The notes under the pieces were generated by a model, which did no database searches, had not been told where the DNA came from, and saw nothing but the letters and a program-made list of their open reading frames with translations. Of a stretch of DNA of 64,000 nt, positions 60,854-64,000 are shown piece after piece. Source of the DNA: Oenanthe sinensis (lineage: Eukaryota > Streptophyta > Magnoliopsida > Apiales > Apiaceae). Made by a program: the position numbers and the translations under genes. The stretch is from contig CM053801.1 of NCBI GenBank assembly GCA_028671895.1, positions 13,739,375-13,803,374 on the forward strand, read 5' to 3'. Within the stretch, counting starts at the first letter, position 1. Each line of letters starts with the position of its first letter.

Positions 60854-63153
60854 TGTCTTTTGGCGAATTCTAATTTTGTCACCGGATGTGTTGTTTTAGC
60901 TCTGCAAATGATTGTCATTGGTCTCTCTGTCAGCTTATCAGTTTAAATCATTCAGATTTTCTCGTACATGAGGTAGAAACTTGATTTGTTTCTTTGTTGT
61001 GGCCTTGTAACAATATGTTGCTTATCTTCCTCCCTTGTTATCTCTTAGTCTGGCATGTATGTGCACAACCCTTAACATACTATGAAATTTTTAATGATAT
61101 GATGTCTGGTGTGATACTCTCTGTGTGTGTGTGTGTGTTCATACCGATTGTGACATGCTAGACCATGTTTTGTCAAGCATGCACGATCTATTGTGGATGT
61201 TCCTGGTAAAAACTCATGCAATATGGCGGAAATACTGATCAAACTGGGAAGAACACCCCGAGTTATGTTTCAGCTTTAATTACTGAATTTATATATTAGT
61301 CTTGCAAATGCGTTCCCACTTCCTGTAAATGTTTGGTTTTAAGGGAAAAATGAAAATTAGGAAATGCTAGGCAATTGGACATCGAGATATTAGTAAGACG
61401 ACTGTTTCTCCTAATCTTTATGGAGCGTGTGTCGTGGTTGTTGTGAGCTTTTACTTTCAGTTATTGTGGTGCAAATTTGAAGATGGGGATATCAGCATCA
61501 TATGCCAAATTCGGTGTCATACCTGGCAGTGAGGCAAATTGGGACAGTGATATTAAGCTCAAGTAATGCATTGAGGGCAGGTTGAATTAAATGCTCTCCT
61601 GACATTAGAGGTTCTTCCTCTCACCGGTTATAAATCAAGTGGATGTTATAGTGTTGATTGTGGGAGCTAAGTGTTAATATTGTCATGCATATGCCTATGT
61701 GCATATAATATATATAATATTGTTATTATTACACAATTAGGATTCAGGAGAAAAGTGAATGGGGGAAATTAACTACTGTCCGGTGGGTTGAACTTTAGCT
61801 GAGAACTTGGCAAAACAACTCACTATCGTTCACGATCAACACATAGTAAAGTAGTTAACCTTCGCTACACTACAATGTAAAAACTAACATAATGCGGTTC
61901 TATACATGAGGTATAGGCCATATGGTATCTACTTTTCCCTTTCGCGTCAGTAACACGTTCCAAGTAATTATCCGAGTACCTCAAAATTTGCAATTGAAGG
62001 TTTTGAAATGAACATATATTCATTTGCTCGTACTTGAGAATTTGAATACGGAATTTTGTTTTCTGATGGTCAATTGCATTCAAGTAAATAAATAGACTAA
62101 CCACATACAAATATCTCGCAACCATGAAATGCACAAGTTAAAATGAATGATCCTAATCTCTCATCATGGAATAAAATAAGTGAACAATGATCCTAAACCA
62201 AAATATCGACGTAATAGCTTGGATTTTTTCGGGGGCGTGTCATCTCAATCAATCATGCGTATCCATATCCCCAGTGATTTATATCTTGTTTGCCCTATCA
62301 ATTACTACGAGGGAGAAAAAAGAGAGTAAGATTTGTGTAAGCAGAGTCTGGTCGGGCAATGAGTCTTCTCGAGACGGGAAAGGGCGTGAATGTTTCAGCA
62401 GCTACCTTGTTGCTAAAACATATGGGACCGCTGCTAATAATTTCTTTTATGCTTTGGGGGTCAAGTACAGATTTCATATCTTCTTTATCAAGGGCTAAGA
62501 TTATGATGAAAGATCATTTGTTGAGCTTTTACTGTGTGTAGTGGACTTGATTTGTTGAGCAAATCGACTGAGTACTGAGTAGAAGAGTGAACTAGTTGTG
62601 ACTAGCGGCATTATTATTGTCCTGGGATTTTTTTTTCCAGTTACATCTCAATAACTGTTGTACTATGTATATTTTTTGAATCTTGAATATTGTAGTCGTT
62701 GAAAGGAAAAACGAAAAATTCTCACGAAGTTGATTATAATTAACAAAATATGTATAGAAAAATGTAAACTGTAATATTATAGAAGATAATTTTAAAATTG
62801 CAGGCAAGAATGGTGTTTAGAATTAGTATAGTTGATTACCTGGCAACAAAGTATATGATAGTATATTGATTTTGTTTGGAATTTCTTATAAATTATTTAT
62901 ACATTAAAAATTATATACTTTTTAGCTTATAAAAAAACAAAAGATAATGACACGCGAGAACAAGTGACGTGAAATAAATGTAGATATGGAATTTTATAGT
63001 GCAGGTAACCAGCTGTGCAATTGTGTTTTTTTTTTTTTTACAAGACAATTGTGTGTTTTTTATAAAAAATGTTGTGCAATTATGTTATGCTTTTAGGAAG
63101 TTCTAATTTCTAATCCACTAGTTACCTCTGTTTACTTAAAAATAAACATTTTG
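60854..63153. other. 3' flank of SmE and unexplained spacer
   Basis: A (TG)n run lies at 61119-61138. Overlapping plus frames at 62187-62541 and a minus frame at 61865-62134 (89 codons) show fragments that look protein-like, but I recognise no domain. No splice-linked continuation was found. No RNA gene recognised. Confidence 0.35.
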
Positions 63154-63155
63154 TA

Positions 63156-63390
63156 TTCCTTCCGTCCCAATTTAACTGTCTTGTTTGACTTTTTAGGAGT
63201 CAAATTGACTCAAGTTTGACTGAAAATTATATATAAATGAAAATAATTACAAAAATATATCATTGAAAAGTATCTTTAATTTATTTTAAAATGTATTTTT
63301 CAGTTTTTTAAAATTATAAAAAAATAATTTTTAATTTTCAATCAAAATTGAGTTAAATTGACCACCAAAAAGTTTTTGAGACGGAGGGAG
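63156..63390. mobile_element. Stowaway-like MITE (CTCCCTCCGTCC type)
   Basis: 235 bp bordered by TA (63154-63155, 63391-63392). Left end TTCCTTCCGTCCCAATT, right end GAGACGGAGGGAG. The interior shares 'gactttttaggagtcaaattgac' and 'gagttaaattgacc' motifs with the copy at 17673. Confidence 0.78.
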
Positions 63391-63392
63391 TA

Positions 63393-64000
63393 TGTCATAA
63401 GGAATCAACTTGTAAATATCTATTATCCAATTTGTATTAATATATGAGGAATATTTTCTACAGATAATTATTTAAGGAAAAGTAAAAGTAAAATATGTAC
63501 ACAACTAAACAAGCCCTTGTATTTTCGGAAAGATTTAACTTGCAAGGAAAAGTAAAATATGTATGAAGTTAGCTGCTGCTACTATGTTAGCACTCACAAT
63601 TAATCAAGCCATTATATCTTCGGGAAGATTTAACTTGTTAACACGTTCGAGAGTATATAAATATTATTATTTTATAAATACACTTTAATTTTATTAATTA
63701 AACCAATTTTACATCAAGCTTATCATCGTTTGATTTTAAACTTTTTTTTTTCAAATATCTCATATTAATAAAAATAGCATATTCAAATGACCAACACTTA
63801 TTAATCAGTTTTTTTTTTTGGCAACTTAGGTAAAATAAGTCTTCATAATGATCAGTTGATCACGATTGGATCAGTTCAGCTATCATGGATCATGATCTGA
63901 TAATTAGTCATAGTGGTCCATGTGTTCGCTTACAAACAAATTAATTGATACATTTCATAAGATGCAAATTAAACAAATTATTTTACTATATATTTGTTAT
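63393..64000. other. AT-rich spacer to the window end
   Basis: No gene recognised. Around 63475-63560 'aaggaaaagtaaaatatgta' occurs twice, about 70 bp apart, suggesting a short duplication. Confidence 0.4.

Overview
The window is nuclear DNA from a flowering plant, very probably a eudicot: five plant-type loci with GT-AG introns, AT-rich spacers and dense plant transposable elements. An asterid would fit the protein flavour, but I cannot name the species. There are no operons, CRISPR arrays or prokaryotic signals, and I saw no tRNA or rRNA gene.

Genes, left to right: (1) 84-1300, minus: first exon of a SMAX1-type ClpB-like repressor of karrikin/KL signalling, running off the left edge. (2) 31688-34391, minus: a complete nine-exon gene for a secreted BNR/Asp-box sialidase-like protein (359 aa), including an 11-residue last exon. 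(3) 41758-52302, plus: a complete twelve-exon diacylglycerol kinase (472 aa). (4) 54787-56407, minus: the amino-terminal half of a glutamate receptor-like (GLR) gene, broken before the channel. (5) 57729-60853, plus: a complete six-exon spliceosomal SmE gene (88 aa). I joined the multi-exon models by hand; the exon phases close exactly. The genes look functionally unrelated, as is usual for neighbouring plant genes.

The rest is largely a transposon graveyard, and many elements can be closed to the base by target-site duplications (TSDs). hAT-like non-autonomous elements with 8-bp TSDs lie at 4214-4590, 15232-16206, 23007-23699 and 58854-59416, with partial relatives at 18711-19000 and about 48945-49382; most carry arrays of a short subterminal motif. 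PIF/Harbinger elements are 10179-12188 (Myb-like gene only) and 23712-29156 (remnants of transposase and Myb-like genes split by a Ty1/copia element). Mutator-like long-TIR elements with 9-bp TSDs are at 37823-38684 and 53369-53967, the latter almost wholly palindromic. A complete TRIM is at 6988-7575. Probable solo LTRs sit at 39184-41417, just upstream of the kinase gene, and 46939-48655, inside its intron 6. Two decayed LINE ORF1 (DUF4283) fragments, a four-copy Tourist-like family and five Stowaway-like MITEs complete the set.

I found no convincing undescribed gene system. The most interesting points are the independent hAT families built on different subterminal motifs, the nested Harbinger/copia mosaic, the near-perfect 0.6-kb palindrome, and the repeated remodelling of the kinase locus.
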